Shown piece by piece: positions 16,611-25,970 of a DNA stretch of 64,000 nucleotides (the stretch's first letter is position 1; every line of letters begins with the position of its first letter). Both the position numbers and the translations under genes were made by a program. This stretch comes from Candidatus Dechloromonas phosphorivorans (lineage in GTDB: Bacteria > Pseudomonadota > Gammaproteobacteria > Burkholderiales > Rhodocyclaceae): positions 182,932-246,931 of the forward strand of contig JADKBR010000015.1 in NCBI GenBank assembly GCA_016714975.1, written 5' to 3'. Below the pieces are notes generated by a model that worked only from the letters and a program-made list of their open reading frames with translations, was not told the origin of the DNA and ran no database searches.

Positions 16611-17603
16611 ATGCCTGCCTGCCCCGTTACCGTCCTTTACCACGCCGATTGCCCGGACGGTTTCGGCTCGGCTTACGCCGCATGGCTGCGTTTCGGTGAC
16701 AGCGCCAACTACCGCGGCATGCATCACGGCGAACCGTGGGAGCCCGCCGAGATTGCCGGACACGACGTCTTCGTGCTTGACTTCTCATTTACGCCCGACG
16801 TACTCGAAACGATGGCGCGCCTCGCCACGTCGGTCGTCCAGATCGACCATCACGCCTCGGCGCGTCAACCGTGGGCCGACCGCCTGGAGAAATCTCCTGA
16901 CGGCGTCGAGACCTTTCACCATTCCGTTCTGCGCCTGAGTGTCATCTTCGACCTCGACAAGTCGGGGGCGCGGCTGTCGTGGGAATACTTCCATCCGGCA
17001 CAGCCACTGCCGCTGGTCCTGCGCCATGTCGAGGACCTCGATCTTTGGCGCTTCAGCTTGCCGGGAACACGGGCGTTCGGGCAGGCTCTCCGCCTGCTTT
17101 CCTATGATTTCCCGGCGTGGGACGACGTCGTGCGCCAGGCGGATGCGCCGGACGCACCGCGCTATCTGGCCTTGCTCGCCGCCGGCGACGGGATTGAGCG
17201 GTTCTTCCAGATGGAGGTCGACCGCCTCGCGCAAGGCCGGCTGGTCATGCCTGCGCGCCTGCGCGCGGAAGCGGTTGACTTGCTGCAGGCACAGCGCCAT
17301 GGACTGCCGACGATCAGCGATGGCGACCGCGCCTGGCGCGCCGTCAGCGGCCTCGCCATCAATGCCAATGCGCTGTTTGCTTCTGAACTCGGCAACCGCC
17401 TGGCCGAGGAAAGCGGAACTTTCGGCCTGGTTTGGGAACTCGTCTCGGGGGGCGAGGTGAAGGTTTCACTGCGGGCTACCGGAAGGGTCGATGTGGCCGC
17501 AATTGCCGCCGGCTACGGGGGCGGCGGACACCCGAATGCCGCCGGATTCAGGATGCCGCTGGCCCGTTTTTCTGGCGAAATCCTTGATATCGCAAACCAA
17601 TAA
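16611..17603 (+). CDS. DHH/DHHA1 family phosphoesterase
   Basis: A 330-residue protein with HADCPDGFGSAYAA near residue 11 (first metal site), VLDFSF near 55, the DHH motif at 79-81 (QIDHHAS), and the C-terminal DHHA1 signature GYGGGGHPNAAGFR. Family members hydrolyse phosphodiester bonds in short RNAs, pAp or cyclic dinucleotides. The substrate cannot be read from sequence. It is packed 3 bases after slyX. It is shorter than RecJ and lacks an OB fold, so it is closer to the NrnA-like or oligoribonuclease-like members. Confidence 0.88.
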   Translation: MPACPVTVLYHADCPDGFGSAYAAWLRFGDSANYRGMHHGEPWEPAEIAGHDVFVLDFSFTPDVLETMARLATSVVQIDHHASARQPWADRLEKSPDGVETFHHSVLRLSVIFDLDKSGARLSWEYFHPAQPLPLVLRHVEDLDLWRFSLPGTRAFGQALRLLSYDFPAWDDVVRQADAPDAPRYLALLAAGDGIERFFQMEVDRLAQGRLVMPARLRAEAVDLLQAQRHGLPTISDGDRAWRAVSGLAINANALFASELGNRLAEESGTFGLVWELVSGGEVKVSLRATGRVDVAAIAAGYGGGGHPNAAGFRMPLARFSGEILDIANQ

Positions 17604-17649
17604 ACAGGTTTAACTTTTATACACAATTATTTGATTTTTATAAATTAGT

Positions 17650-17734
17650 TGGTGCCCAGGAAGGGAATCGAACCCCCACACCTTGCGGCGGCAGGACCTA
17701 AACCTGCTGCGTCTACCAATTTCGCCACCTGGGC
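17650..17734 (-). tRNA. tRNA-Leu(TAG)
   Basis: An 85-base tRNA with a long variable arm, acceptor GCCCAGG/CCTGGGC, anticodon arm GCAGG-TTTAGGT-CCTGC with anticodon TAG, T loop TTCGATT and encoded CCA. A -10-like TAGAAT lies 10 bases upstream of the 5' end (17745-17750); no good -35 is seen. Confidence 0.96.
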
Positions 17735-17786
17735 AGGCGGAGCGATTCTACCACCGGCGCCGGCTTGACCCTATACTTCGCGGCCG

Positions 17787-18596
17787 ATGCCCGTCGATCA
17801 CTACGAAAACTTCCCCGTCGCCTCCTTGCTCGTTCCCCGGCGCCTGCGCCGGCCGATCGAGACCATCTACCGTTTTGCGCGCAGTGCTGACGATATCGCC
17901 GACGAAGGCGATGCACCGTCGGAAGAACGATTGGCCAGGCTGGCCGCCTATCAGGCGGAACTGGATCGCATCGCGGCCGGCAAGCCGCCGCTGACGCCGC
18001 TCTTCGTCGCGCTGGCCGGCGAAATTCGCCAGCACGCCCTGCCGCTCCAGCTTTTTCGCGACCTGCTCGACGCCTTCACGCAGGATGTCGTCAAGAAGCG
18101 CTACGCCGATTTCCCGGAGCTGCTCGACTACTGCCGCCGCTCGGCCAACCCGGTCGGCAGACTGGTGCTGCACTTGTTCGGGCGCACTGAGACTCAGCAT
18201 CTCGAACAGTCCGACTGCATCTGCACGGCGCTGCAACTGATCAATTTCTGGCAGGATGTCGCGGTCGACTGGCAAAAAGGGCGTATTTACATTCCCCTGG
18301 CCGACCTGCCGCGCTTCCGGATCAGCGAGACCGACATCGCGGCCGGCCGCTGGTCGGCCAACTGGGCGGCGCTGATGGACTTCCAGATCGACCGGACCCG
18401 CGAACTGATGCTGCGCGGCGCGCCGCTGGTCCATGCTCTGCCCGGCCGCCTCGGCTGGGAGATCCGCCTGACCGTCCAGGGCGGGCTGCGCATTCTGGAG
18501 CGCCTGCGCCGCGTGCGCGGCAATGTCTTCCACCACCGCCCCAGGCTGGGCAAACGCGACTGGCTGGTTGTGGCCGGGCGTTCCCTTACAATGTAA
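17787..18596 (+). CDS. hpnC: squalene synthase HpnC (hydroxysqualene synthase)
   Basis: A 269-residue trans-isoprenyl diphosphate synthase of the squalene/phytoene synthase fold. The two Asp-rich metal sites are RSADDIADEGD (about residue 32) and NFWQDVAVDWQKGRIYIP. It converts presqualene diphosphate to hydroxysqualene in the three-enzyme bacterial squalene route. It is followed 3 bases later by hpnD, and hpnD overlaps hpnE, so the three form one operon. No squalene-hopene cyclase is in the window. Confidence 0.94.
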   Translation: MPVDHYENFPVASLLVPRRLRRPIETIYRFARSADDIADEGDAPSEERLARLAAYQAELDRIAAGKPPLTPLFVALAGEIRQHALPLQLFRDLLDAFTQDVVKKRYADFPELLDYCRRSANPVGRLVLHLFGRTETQHLEQSDCICTALQLINFWQDVAVDWQKGRIYIPLADLPRFRISETDIAAGRWSANWAALMDFQIDRTRELMLRGAPLVHALPGRLGWEIRLTVQGGLRILERLRRVRGNVFHHRPRLGKRDWLVVAGRSLTM

Positions 18597-18599
18597 ACG

Positions 18600-19433
18600 A
18601 TGAATCCCGACCATTACTGCCAGGAAAAGTGCGCCGCCAGCGGCTCCTCGTTCTACTACAGCTTCCTGTTCCTGCCGGCAGAGCGCCGGCGCGCCATCAT
18701 GGCCCTCTACGCCTTCTGCCGCGAAGTCGATGACGTGGTCGACGAATGCCAGGACGTATCGCTGGCCTCGACCAAGCTGGCCTGGTGGCGCCAGGAAATC
18801 GGGCGCGTCGCCGAAGGCCAGCCGCAGCACCCGGTCGGGCTGGCTCTGAAAGCCGCCAGCGCGCAGTTCAACCTGCCCACGGAACAATTGCTGGAAATCA
18901 TCGACGGCATGGCGATGGACCTCCAGCAAACGCGCTACCTCGATTTCAGGGGCCTGGCGCTCTACTGCTACCGCGTCGCCAGCGTCGTCGGCCTGCTCGC
19001 CGCCGAGATTTTCGGCGCTCGCGACCGCCAGACGCAGAAATACGCCCACGACCTCGGCATGGCCTTCCAGCTCACCAACATCATCCGCGACATCGGTGAG
19101 GATGCGCGACGTGGCCGCATCTACATTCCGATGGACGAGTTGAAGCAATTCAACGTGCCGGCTGCCGACATCCTGAATGCGAAATATTCGGACAATTTCA
19201 CGGCGCTGATGCGCTTCCAGACCGAGCGCGCCGAAAAGTACTACGCGCAGGCAATAGCCCAGTTGCCAGACGTCGACCGCAGGAGCCAGCGTCCCGGCCT
19301 GATCATGGCGGCGATCTACCGCACCCTGCTCGACGAGATCAGGCACGACAACTTCCAGGTCCTGCACCAGCGCATCGCGCTGACCCCCGTGCGCAAGCTC
19401 TGGATCGCCTGGAAAACCTGGGCCTTCGCATGA
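18600..19433 (+). CDS. hpnD: presqualene diphosphate synthase HpnD
   Basis: A 277-residue protein that condenses two farnesyl diphosphates to presqualene diphosphate. The Asp-rich motifs are CREVDDVVDE (about residue 42) and TNIIRDIGEDARRGRIYIP. It shares the fold with HpnC but has the fuller N-terminal ALYAFCREVDD signature of HpnD. Its stop overlaps the hpnE start (ATGA). Confidence 0.95.
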   Translation: MNPDHYCQEKCAASGSSFYYSFLFLPAERRRAIMALYAFCREVDDVVDECQDVSLASTKLAWWRQEIGRVAEGQPQHPVGLALKAASAQFNLPTEQLLEIIDGMAMDLQQTRYLDFRGLALYCYRVASVVGLLAAEIFGARDRQTQKYAHDLGMAFQLTNIIRDIGEDARRGRIYIPMDELKQFNVPAADILNAKYSDNFTALMRFQTERAEKYYAQAIAQLPDVDRRSQRPGLIMAAIYRTLLDEIRHDNFQVLHQRIALTPVRKLWIAWKTWAFA

Positions 19434-20668
19434 AGGTTGCCGTCATCGGCGGCGGCTGGGCGGGACTCGCCGCCGCTGTCGAACTGACGGCGGCCGGCGT
19501 CGACACCACCGTTTTTGAAGCCGGCCGCGTTCCCGGCGGCCGCGCCCGGTCAATTACGGTCGATGGCCGCAGGCTCGACAACGGCCAGCACATCCTGCTC
19601 GGCGCCTATCGCGAAATACTCGAGGTGATGCGCAGGATCGGCGCCGACCCGGAGCAACTGTTCGACCGCCGCCCGCTGCAGCTCGTCGATGATGCCGGCT
19701 TTCGCATGGCCTTGCCGAAATGGCCGGTGCCGCTCAATGTCGCCTGGGGCCTGCTGACCGCGCATGGCGTCGGCTGGCGCGAAAAGATGGCCACCGCCCG
19801 CTGGATGCAAGGGGTCAAGGCGCGCGGCTTCCGCCTCGCCGCCAATACGACGGTCGCCGAATGGCTCGATGGCGCGGGCCAGACCGGCGAACTGCGTCGC
19901 CACCTCTGGGAACCGCTCTGCCTCGCCGCCCTCAACATTCCCGCCGGGCGCGCCTCCGCCCAGGTTTTCGCCAACGTCCTGCGCGACAGCCTGGGCAGCC
20001 CGCGCCGGGAAGACACCGACCTGCTGCTACCGCGCGTCGACCTCGGTCGCCTGCTGCCCGAGCCGGCAAGCAATTGGCTCGCCGAACACGGCGCGACGCT
20101 GCGTTTCACCACACGGATCGACGCGCTCGAAACCGCCCCCGGTCATGTCACAGTCGCCGGTGAGCGCTTCGCTGCGGCGATCATCGCCACCGCCCCGCAA
20201 CACGCCGGCAAGCTGTTGCCGGAAATGACTGCGAACTATGACTACGAGCCGATTGCCACGGTCTACCTGCAATTCGGGCCGCGGTTTCGCCTACCCTTCC
20301 CGCTCTTCAAGCAGACCGGAAAATACGGCCAATGGGCGGTCGACCGCGGCGACGGCCTGATCGGCTGCGTCCTCAGCGGCCACGGCGACTGGGAGGCCCT
20401 GACTGATGAGGAACTCGCCGCAACGCTGCAGGCCGAACTGCCAGCATCCGGCCCGGCGACCTGGCAGAGGGTGATCCGCGAGAAGCGGGCCACCTTTTCC
20501 TGCCAGCCGGGCATCCCCCGCCCGGCCTGCGTCACGTCACATCCGCGCGTTCTGCTCGCCGGCGACTACACGTGGGCTGACTACCCGGCAACGCTCGAAG
20601 GCGCGGTCCGCAGCGGTCGCCGCGCCGCCCGACTACTGATTGCTAATCGTGACAACTCTCCCACCTGA
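19430..20668 (+). CDS. hpnE: hydroxysqualene dehydroxylase HpnE
   Basis: A 412-residue FAD-dependent amine-oxidase/phytoene-desaturase-like protein. The Rossmann dinucleotide motif VIGGGWAGLAAAVEL lies at residues 4-18 and GGRARS near 38; the C-terminal FAD contact is LAGDYTWADYPATLEGAVRSG. It reduces hydroxysqualene to squalene as the last step of the hpnCDE route. The three genes together supply squalene for hopanoids. Confidence 0.95.
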   Translation: MKVAVIGGGWAGLAAAVELTAAGVDTTVFEAGRVPGGRARSITVDGRRLDNGQHILLGAYREILEVMRRIGADPEQLFDRRPLQLVDDAGFRMALPKWPVPLNVAWGLLTAHGVGWREKMATARWMQGVKARGFRLAANTTVAEWLDGAGQTGELRRHLWEPLCLAALNIPAGRASAQVFANVLRDSLGSPRREDTDLLLPRVDLGRLLPEPASNWLAEHGATLRFTTRIDALETAPGHVTVAGERFAAAIIATAPQHAGKLLPEMTANYDYEPIATVYLQFGPRFRLPFPLFKQTGKYGQWAVDRGDGLIGCVLSGHGDWEALTDEELAATLQAELPASGPATWQRVIREKRATFSCQPGIPRPACVTSHPRVLLAGDYTWADYPATLEGAVRSGRRAARLLIANRDNSPT

Positions 20669-20872
20669 GCACCCGCCGAACTCTTATCCATTCTGCTGCT
20701 GTTCGCCTGACCACAGTCGGCAAAACGGATTTCCGAGGAGCGTCAGATCCTTGCCCAAGACGGCGACTGACATCGAAGCATAGCGTACGCCGATCATTCC
20801 CGCCGCCTGACAAACATCGTCGGCAGTCGATGGTCGCAGGCGGTTCGTACTCGCCGCGCCATTCAGAAATTC

Positions 20873-21592
20873 CTAGTGCCGGCGGTCCTTGCCCGGGAAA
20901 TACTCAGTTGCCGCCAGTCCTTCCAGAAGCAGGCCGTAGTCCAGATGCTCGCGCATCAGCCGCTTCAATTCGTGGGTGATGGCCAGGCGCGCGTACATCA
21001 CCGTCAGCGGTGGCTGTTCGAGCAGCTTGCGCGCGAGCTGGCGAGCACGATCCATGAGCTGGTCACGCGGCATGATCTCGCTGACGACGCCGAGGTCCAG
21101 CGCCTGCCTGGCGTCAAGCTTCTGGCCGGTAAGGAGAAAATAGCGGCCCCGGTTCATGCCCAGCAGCAGGGGCCACAACACGTGCACACTGTCGCCGGGA
21201 ACCAGACCCTCGACATAGTGGGGCGCATCCTGGAATACCGCATCATCGGCGGCCAGCACGATGTCGCACAACAGGCCAAGCTCGGCATGAATCGTCGCCG
21301 GGCCATTGATCGCCGCGATCATCGGAACCCGAATCTCCAGGTGGTTGTAGATCAGTCGCTGCGCGTGCACCAGGAGGCGTTCCCACACCGGCGCGGTGAT
21401 CCCCGGATGCGCGATCTCCTCGCGAGCGATGAACTCGGGTCCGGCACCCGTCAGAATGACGACCCGGTTTCCGGGGTCGGCGGCGATGTCGCCAAAGGCC
21501 GCGCCGCATTCACGATGCGGACCGGCGCCCCACACCACGGGTCCGTCGTCGCTGTGCAGCGTCACCTCGAGAATGCCATCATTGCGCTGCAT
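20873..21592 (-). CDS. enoyl-CoA hydratase/isomerase (crotonase) family protein
   Basis: At least 239 residues of crotonase fold. The oxyanion-hole segments are visible: ILTGAGPEFIAREE and the block NGPATIHAELGLLCDIVLAADDAVFQD, with EGLVPGDSVHVLWP around the catalytic region. The usual catalytic Glu pair of true hydratases is not evident, so another crotonase reaction (hydrolase, isomerase or decarboxylase) is possible. The frame is open above 21592, and a well-placed ATG at 21638 (AGGA upstream) is one base out of frame near a TTT run. A small indel may therefore hide about 15 N-terminal residues. Confidence 0.78.
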   Translation of the reverse strand: MQRNDGILEVTLHSDDGPVVWGAGPHRECGAAFGDIAADPGNRVVILTGAGPEFIAREEIAHPGITAPVWERLLVHAQRLIYNHLEIRVPMIAAINGPATIHAELGLLCDIVLAADDAVFQDAPHYVEGLVPGDSVHVLWPLLLGMNRGRYFLLTGQKLDARQALDLGVVSEIMPRDQLMDRARQLARKLLEQPPLTVMYARLAITHELKRLMREHLDYGLLLEGLAATEYFPGKDRRH

Positions 21593-21676
21593 GCGCAGAT
21601 GGCGGTACTTGTCGCGATAATGTTCAAATCTGGGCCATGAGGGTCCTGAGGTCTTTGTTCGTCCATTGGGCGGATT

Positions 21677-21961
21677 TCATGCTACCAGTTTTTGCTTCGG
21701 TTGCCTGCTGAGCCAGGTTTCCAGTTTATCGAGTACGGTGATCACCGGTACACGACTCAAGGGCTGCGCGTTCACTCTCATTCCTGACCGGTGAACCAAG
21801 CGGCCGGAACCCGACTTCAGGGTGACGGACAGGTGCAAGGAAGCTATCGACGGAACGTGAAACGCGAGAAGAACTTCAGGCAGGCACCCGGCAACCAAGC
21901 TGCGTTTCACATCGAGGGCAACGATCCCGTAGTGAACCCCAAGATCGTACAACGCCTCCAT
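21677..21961 (-). CDS. hypothetical protein (weakly supported)
   Basis: A 94-residue frame whose ATG overlaps the TGA of the DUF2914 gene (TGATG). It contains HYGIVALDVKRSLVAGCLPE and VPVITVLDKLETWLSRQPKQ. No ribosome binding site or family is clear. The overlap hints at coupling, but the frame could be chance in GC-rich DNA. Confidence 0.3.
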   Translation of the reverse strand: MEALYDLGVHYGIVALDVKRSLVAGCLPEVLLAFHVPSIASLHLSVTLKSGSGRLVHRSGMRVNAQPLSRVPVITVLDKLETWLSRQPKQKLVA

Positions 21962-23018
21962 CAGAATTCGCGAACCGGCAGCGTTTCGAGCGGCGGCACA
22001 CCACGTTCCACGGTGAACGGGAAAAGTCCGATCGTTCGACCATCCTGTGTCGCGACAATGAGCCGCCACTCGCCAGGCTGCGGGTTCAGCACCCAGGAGT
22101 AGCCCCGGAAGCCGTGCTCCCGCCCGCCGGTGCTCTGGAATCTCTTGCGATAGACAGCCCGCCAGCCGCCGGTTTCACGCACCTCCCAGCGATGCTCCAT
22201 TGCCGCAGTAACGCCCAGCGGGGCGAATACCGCGGATACACCGTACAGCTTCGCGCCTTCCGGCACATGAACGGTGGCGGCCTGATCACGCCAGAGTTGC
22301 CAGGAGGGTGCCGGTTCCACCTTCAGAGCAAAGCGCGTGCCTTCCTGAACGAATTCGTGCCCGACCGCCAGAGCCTGTTTGACCAGCGGAACGGGAGCAA
22401 TCATGTCGAATGACCACGCCAGCACCAACATTCCCGCCAATGTCCATGAGGAAGTATCCGCCCGGGCTGCCCAGAGGAAACCCGCCACAGGAGATGAGTC
22501 AGCAGGATGCCGGATGCGGTCGACACATAGAACCACCAGGAATTCAGGCTGCCCACCGCATGGGGTAGCGCGAAGTTGAAAAACAGGATCGCGTTCAGCG
22601 CAAACATCGCCCAGATCAAGGTGAAATGCTGGCCGTAGCGTCTCCCCGCGAATTCGTTGCCAACCAGGAGGGTGCCAAGGACGGTTGCTGTCAGCCACGT
22701 GCCAAGGTGACCGGAACTCTTGAAATAGAGAATGAAAAGCGCCGAGAAAATGCCCCCGAAGAAGAACTGCAGCAACAGGTACGGGGCTTGCCACGCCATC
22801 CCGGCAAAGCGCCCGCGCAAACCCGTTTCACCCGCCGGTTCGGCAAGGTCTCTCGAATTGCGGAAGGCCAGCCAGAGTACGAGGAGTCCGGCCCCGAGCA
22901 AAAAGGCGCCGAGACGCCACAGATCAACAGCCCGGACCCGCTGGCCGATGGTCAGTAAATCCCAGACAAATCCGCCGAGAAAGGCGGCCATGGGGTAAAA
23001 GCGGCGGAGGACCTTCAA
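21961..23018 (-). CDS. DUF2914 family membrane protein, one apparent frameshift
   Basis: Two frames combine into about 350 residues. The first (23018 to about 22490) is an integral membrane region with at least five hydrophobic helices (FLGGFVWDLLT, LGAFLLGAGLLVLWLAF, APYLLLQFFFGGIFSALFI, LGTWLTATVLGTLLVG, FALNAILFFNFALP). The second (about 22490 to 21961) continues with AGMLVLAWSFDMIAPVPLV and a soluble C-terminal domain containing VYRKRFQSTGG and RGYSWVLNPQPGEWRLIV, typical of DUF2914. The frame changes around the CTCCTGTGGCGGG stretch, consistent with one missing base. Function unknown; the soluble domain is probably periplasmic. Confidence 0.75.
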
Positions 23019-23120
23019 GGCAAGACTCTCATGTTTTGAGATTACGCAATTCGTCAGATCGGGTGTGGAAATTGCGAATGATCTGACAGTTATCCGTTCT
23101 GACGGTGCCGGATTGTCAGA

Positions 23121-23360
23121 TCAACTCAGGTTGGAGACCCTTTCGTTCCAGGCTTCCATTCCTGCGATCGGAGTTTGCAGCGGGGTGCGTCCGCAACACA
23201 TCTTACCCTGACGGGTTCGCTCGCTGTTGGAATAGGCCAGCCAGACATTGAGGTCGTTCTGTCGCGCTTCGCGGAACAGGCATAGTCACCTGCGGAATGC
23301 CACTTGATAGAGCTCCTGCAGGATGATTTTGTGGAAGCGCAGGTCTGCGCATTGCCAAAA
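23121..23360 (-). pseudogene. IS481-type transposase remnant (C-terminus)
   Basis: On the minus strand the frame reads HKIILQELYQVAFRR, then a TGA, then a recognisable IS481 C-terminus: LNVWLAYSNSERTRQGKM, CCGRTPLQTPIAG and a stop at 23121. The catalytic core is missing and the frame has an in-frame stop. Downstream, TGTCAGATC-like repeats (23056-23122) may be the decayed IS end. The stretch 23019-23470 holds nothing else I can support. Confidence 0.65.
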
Positions 23361-23470
23361 GACAGTCACCTTTCGCGGTCGACCCGGCACGCCGCCTTGC
23401 ACGATCGCGACTGATCACGATTCCATGGTATAACCTGCGACCAAAGCGACATAACGAGACAAGAGCCCAA

Positions 23471-24737
23471 GTGCCTTTCGGCTTCTACATCATCATGGCG
23501 GCGCAATTCTTTTCCGCGCTGGCCGACAACGCCCTGCTGATAGCTGCCATCGCTGCACTGCGCGAGATGCACGCGCCATCCGAGTACGAGCCGCTGCTCA
23601 AGACCTTCTTTACCGTCTCTTACGTCCTGCTCGCCGCCTTCGTCGGTGCCTTTGCCGACTCCATGCCGAAGTGGCGGGTCATGTTCATCAGCAACGCAAT
23701 CAAGATCGTTGGCTGCAGCACGATGTTCTTCGGCGCCCACCCGCTGGTCGCCTATGCCGTGGTCGGCCTCGGCGCCGCCGCCTACTCGCCGGGCCAAGTA
23801 CGGCATCCTCACCGAATACCTGCCGCACCGCCTGCTGGTCGTCGCCAATGGGTGGATCGAGGGACTGACCGTCGGCGCCATCATCCTCGGCGTCGTCATC
23901 GGCGGCATGCTGATCAAGCCCGATATCGCCCAGATGCTGCTGTCGTTCGATGTGCCGCTGATCGACACCGGGATCGATACCCCGGTCAAGATGTCGATCT
24001 CGATCATCGGCGTTCTCTATGTGATCGCCTCGCTTTTCAACCTCTACATTCCCGACACCGGCGTCGACCACAAGCCGCTGAAGAAGAACCCTTACTATCT
24101 GGCCCACGAGTTCAAGCATTGTTTCAGCTTGCTCTGGCGCGACCGCCTGGGACAGATCTCGCTGGCCGTCACCACGTTGTTCTGGGGTGCCGGTGCGACG
24201 CTGCAATTCATCGTCATCAAGTGGTCGGAGGTCGCGCTCGGACTTGACCTCTCCAAGTCCTCGATGCTCCAGGGCGTGGTCGCCGTCGGGGTGGCGCTCG
24301 GGGCGGTCGCCGCAGCGAAGTTCATCACCCTGCGCAGCGCGGTTCGCGTCATTCCGCTGGGCATCGCGATGGGCTTGATCGTACTGACCATGAATTTCGT
24401 GCGCGAAATCTGGCTGGCCGTCCCACTGCTTATCTTCATCGGTGCGCTGTCGGGTTTCTTCGTCGTTCCCATGAACGCCCTGCTCCAGCACCGCGGGCAC
24501 ATCCTGATGGGCGCCGGACACTCGATCGCCGTGCAGAATTTCAACGAGAACCTCTCCATCCTGATCATGACCGGCTTCTACTACGTCATGATCCGCATGG
24601 ATGTCTCAATCTACATTGTGGTCACCCTGTTTGGCCTGTGCGTCAGCGGCCTCATGTACATGATCCACCAGCGCCACCTTGCCAATCAACGCGACAACGA
24701 CGACGTCCGCCACCTCGACGACAGCGCCCACCACTAG
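23471..24737 (+). CDS. lplT: LplT-like lysophospholipid transporter (MFS), one apparent frameshift
   Basis: About 420 residues with some twelve hydrophobic helices. It starts PFGFYIIMAAQFFSALADNA, the LplT N-terminus, and contains LTEYLPHRLLVVANGWIEG, VPMNALLQHRGH and QNFNENLSIL. The first frame runs to about 23790 and the second from there to 24737. The junction reads CCGGGCCAAGTAC where CCGGCCAAGTAC would restore SPAKYGILTEYLP, so one extra G is present. LplT flips lysophospholipids into the cytoplasmic leaflet for re-acylation. No acyltransferase (aas) gene follows; the next gene is convergent. Confidence 0.85.
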
Positions 24738-24743
24738 GCAAAG

Positions 24744-25518
24744 CTAGAAAGAAAGTTCTCCGCTGCCGGCAGCCATCGCCTCGCGCAGGCAGCGCCGCGC
24801 GAACAGCAGGTCTTCCCCAGGCCTTGGCCTTCTCGGGCAAATTGCGCAGCAGATAGGCCGCGGTGGTAGGTGATGACCACCGGAATGCCTGATAAGCGAA
24901 CCGTTTGCCGCGTAGCGAAGGCGAGCGATTTGTCATCATGCAGCAGCAGGTGCGCCGCGCTGCCTTGCCGAGCAGGACGATCACCCTCGGCCGCAGCAAG
25001 GCGATCTGGCGCTCCAGCCACGGGCGGCAGGCAGCCATCTCCGCTCCCTCGGGCGTGCGGTTGCCAGGTGGCCGGCATTTGACGGCATTGGCGATGTAGA
25101 CCTTGTTGCCGCGGGCAATGGCGAGCGCTGCCAGCATGTTGTCGAGGAGCTTTCCGGCCTGCCCGACAAACGGTTCGCCCTTGACGTCTTCTTCCGCCCC
25201 TGGGCCCTCGCCGATAAACAGCCAGTCCGGATTGCGATCACCGACTCCGGGCACCGCCTGCTTGCGGCCGGTGCCCAACGGACATGCCGCGCAGCCCGCT
25301 ATCCGCGCAAGCAATTCCGGCCATTTCAACGCGTCGACCGCAACAGGAGCACTCTCAGGGTCGAAACCCCGGTTGGCGGGTGCAGCCGCTTCCCCAGCGG
25401 TCGTCGCCGGCTCGGCGGCCGGTATTTCCAGCGGCAATCTCGCGGGTGCCGGCTCGCGCAAGCGCCAGACCGGCGTAATCCCCATTTCTGCCAGCATCTG
25501 TTCGCGTGTCAGGTTCAT
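24744..25518 (-). CDS. family 4 uracil-DNA glycosylase (4Fe-4S), several apparent frameshifts
   Basis: The N-terminal two thirds are in one frame: MNLTREQMLAEMGITPVWRL, the cluster Cys in AGCAACPLG, the active-site segment GVGDRNPDWLFIGEGPGAEED and ANAVKCRPPGNRTPEGAEM. After VIVLLGKAA the expected C-terminus (AHLLLHDDKSLA, LRGKRFAYQ, IPVVITYH, AYLLRNLPEKAKAW, LFARRCLREAM) is spread over three frames. At least five single-base indels are implied between 24744 and 24985. Restoring them gives a complete protein ending ELSF at 24744. It removes uracil from DNA. The start overlaps the rimI stop (ATGA), giving a tsaB-rimI-udg operon. Confidence 0.85.
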
Positions 25519-25970
25519 CGCAAGTCCTTGTCAAATATCAATGCGTCCTCGCGCCCGGCAGCCGACCGATAATAGCCCCGCCGGACACCGATCTGGACAA
25601 AACCGAAGCGCCGGTAGAAGTCTGTCGCCTGCTGGTTCGAACGGCGCACTTCCAGAAACAGATGAACTGCACCGCCAGCGCGCGCTGTCTCAATGACCTG
25701 CAGCAACTGGCGAGCACCGTGGCCATGGCCCTGGTAGCGCCGGTCAACACCGATAACGAGCAGATGCGCTTCGTCAAGCACGGACATGACGACGGAAAAG
25801 CCGATCAGATCGCTGCCAAGCCGGAGAACCCGCATGTCGTGACCAGCCGCGAGCGAATCGGCCAAGTTGCCTCGCGACCATGGGAAAGCCTGCAGCGATG
25901 CCTCGAGCGCCGCCACGGCATCAAGATCGTCCATGCGCATCCGGGACAACTCGGGGGATGGCGGGGTCAA
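25515..25970 (-). CDS. rimI: ribosomal protein S18-alanine N-acetyltransferase
   Basis: A 151-residue GNAT acetyltransferase with the acetyl-CoA loop RRYQGHGHG, the preceding strand LLVIGVD and the RimI-type C-terminal FYRRFGFVQIGVRRGYY. RimI acetylates the N-terminal alanine of S18. It overlaps tsaB upstream and the glycosylase gene downstream by 4 bases each, a common tsaB-rimI arrangement. Confidence 0.93.
   Translation of the reverse strand: MTPPSPELSRMRMDDLDAVAALEASLQAFPWSRGNLADSLAAGHDMRVLRLGSDLIGFSVVMSVLDEAHLLVIGVDRRYQGHGHGARQLLQVIETARAGGAVHLFLEVRRSNQQATDFYRRFGFVQIGVRRGYYRSAAGREDALIFDKDLR

Noticed and set aside
17748..19367. A 539-codon frame antisense to hpnC/hpnD
   Set aside because: Low-complexity shadow; the plus-strand enzymes have full catalytic motifs.
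23203..23418. A 71-codon minus-strand frame as a gene
   Set aside because: It overlaps the IS481 remnant in another frame and has no conserved feature.
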